Part shown: piece after piece, positions 63,864-64,000 of the stretch | Position numbering within the stretch: the stretch's first letter is position 1 | Layout: every line of letters starts with the position of its first letter | DNA from: Pseudomonas sp. S35 | Lineage (GTDB): Bacteria > Pseudomonadota > Gammaproteobacteria > Pseudomonadales > Pseudomonadaceae | Assembly (NCBI RefSeq): GCF_009866765.1 | Contig: NZ_CP019431.1 | Location: 6,282,001 to 6,346,000, forward strand | Reading direction: 5' to 3' | DNA length: 64,000 nucleotides | The notes under the pieces: model-generated | The model's database searches: none | Told to the model about the DNA's origin: nothing | The model's input: only the letters and a program-made list of their open reading frames with translations | Position numbers and translations under genes: made by a program

Positions 63864-63895
63864 AAAAAAAGGTGCGCCATGCGCACCGTTTTTTC
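63864..63895. terminator. Bidirectional terminator between FKBP gene and algQ
   Basis: GGTGCGC and GCGCACC stem with CAT loop flanked by A7 and T6. It can end both the FKBP transcript (plus) and the algQ transcript (minus). Confidence 0.93.
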
Positions 63896-63911
63896 ATCTC
63901 GCCATCAACGA

Positions 63912-64000
63912 TCAGGCCTGAGTGGCAGGCTCTTCCTTGTGGGCGTTGTGCAGAACTTCGATCAGGCAATCTTCCAGTTCGAAACGCTCGTGAAGCAGCG
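63912..64000 (-). CDS. algQ: Anti-sigma70/regulatory protein AlgQ (Rsd), C-terminal fragment
   Basis: The last 29 codons of a gene running off the window: LLHERFELEDCLIEVLHNAH followed by KEEPATQA and TGA. The segment matches the C-terminus expected of AlgQ/Rsd, which binds sigma70 and in P. aeruginosa affects alginate and virulence genes. The position, beyond algP and the FKBP gene, is that of algQ in P. aeruginosa. Because only the tail is visible, the call leans on synteny. Confidence 0.75.
   Translation of the reverse strand, partial: LLHERFELEDCLIEVLHNAHKEEPATQA

Overview
The window comes from a GC-rich gammaproteobacterial chromosome, almost certainly Pseudomonas of the P. fluorescens group. 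Four things support this: the gene content (AlgP with KPAAK repeats, AlgQ, DUF2388, TIGR02444/TIGR02449 proteins, FTR1-cytochrome c); a gene order that follows, as far as I recall, the argA-to-algQ part of the P. aeruginosa chromosome; REPIN elements of the kind built on GTGGGAGGGGGCTTGC; and a Mg-type HemB. No tRNA, rRNA, prophage, transposase or CRISPR array was seen. The DNA is mostly core chromosome with a few accessory insertions.

Layout. 1-9.7 kb: argA (partial) and argE, a CYTH-CHAD triphosphatase-like protein, an Lrp regulator facing a small ACT-like protein, an orphan GspE/PilB-type ATPase, the QmcA-NfeD membrane pair, a DUF2388 protein and an ArnB-like aminotransferase. 9.8-14.3 kb: gcvT-gcvH without gcvP, then a ferric ABC transporter (binding protein and fused permease, with a REPIN between them). 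14.3-20.8 kb: ygfB-pepP-ubiH-DUF4442-ubiI on the minus strand; divergent TIGR02449-zapA-6S RNA-fau. 20.7-27.6 kb: an unlisted 49-residue membrane protein, an EVE-domain protein, an ABC-2 permease remnant, an OafA-like acyltransferase, a FliL-like protein, a quinone oxidoreductase, glpT and chaC. 27.7-35.5 kb: a TonB-dependent receptor, a PagP-like barrel, a ferredoxin-reductase coupled to ubiD, rho and trxA.

35.6-44.4 kb looks accessory: a GntR regulator with a polar amino-acid ABC transporter, then a DUF1120-type chaperone-usher fimbrial operon whose upstream part is AT-rich. 44.5-49.4 kb is polyphosphate metabolism: ppx converging on hemB-ppk, with a strong candidate PHO box in front of hemB. 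49.5-54.6 kb: DedA, sterol desaturase, elbB, yaiI and FTR1-cytochrome c. 54.8-58.0 kb is a four-gene envelope operon (COG3014 lipoprotein, YcfL, LpoB and an LpoB-like periplasmic protein). 58.1-64 kb: LysE-type exporter, short MscS protein, the ABC-F protein YheS, TIGR02444, the histone-like AlgP with a 14-unit 39-bp repeat, an FKBP isomerase and the end of algQ.

Functional themes are arginine synthesis, ubiquinone synthesis (ubiH, ubiI, ubiD and neighbours), iron uptake (FbpAB, FTR1, possibly the TonB receptor), phosphate/polyphosphate (Pho box, ppk, ppx, glpT) and envelope biogenesis (LpoB pair, OafA, PagP-like barrel, fimbriae). All functional calls rest on reading the translated sequence; no database search was run.
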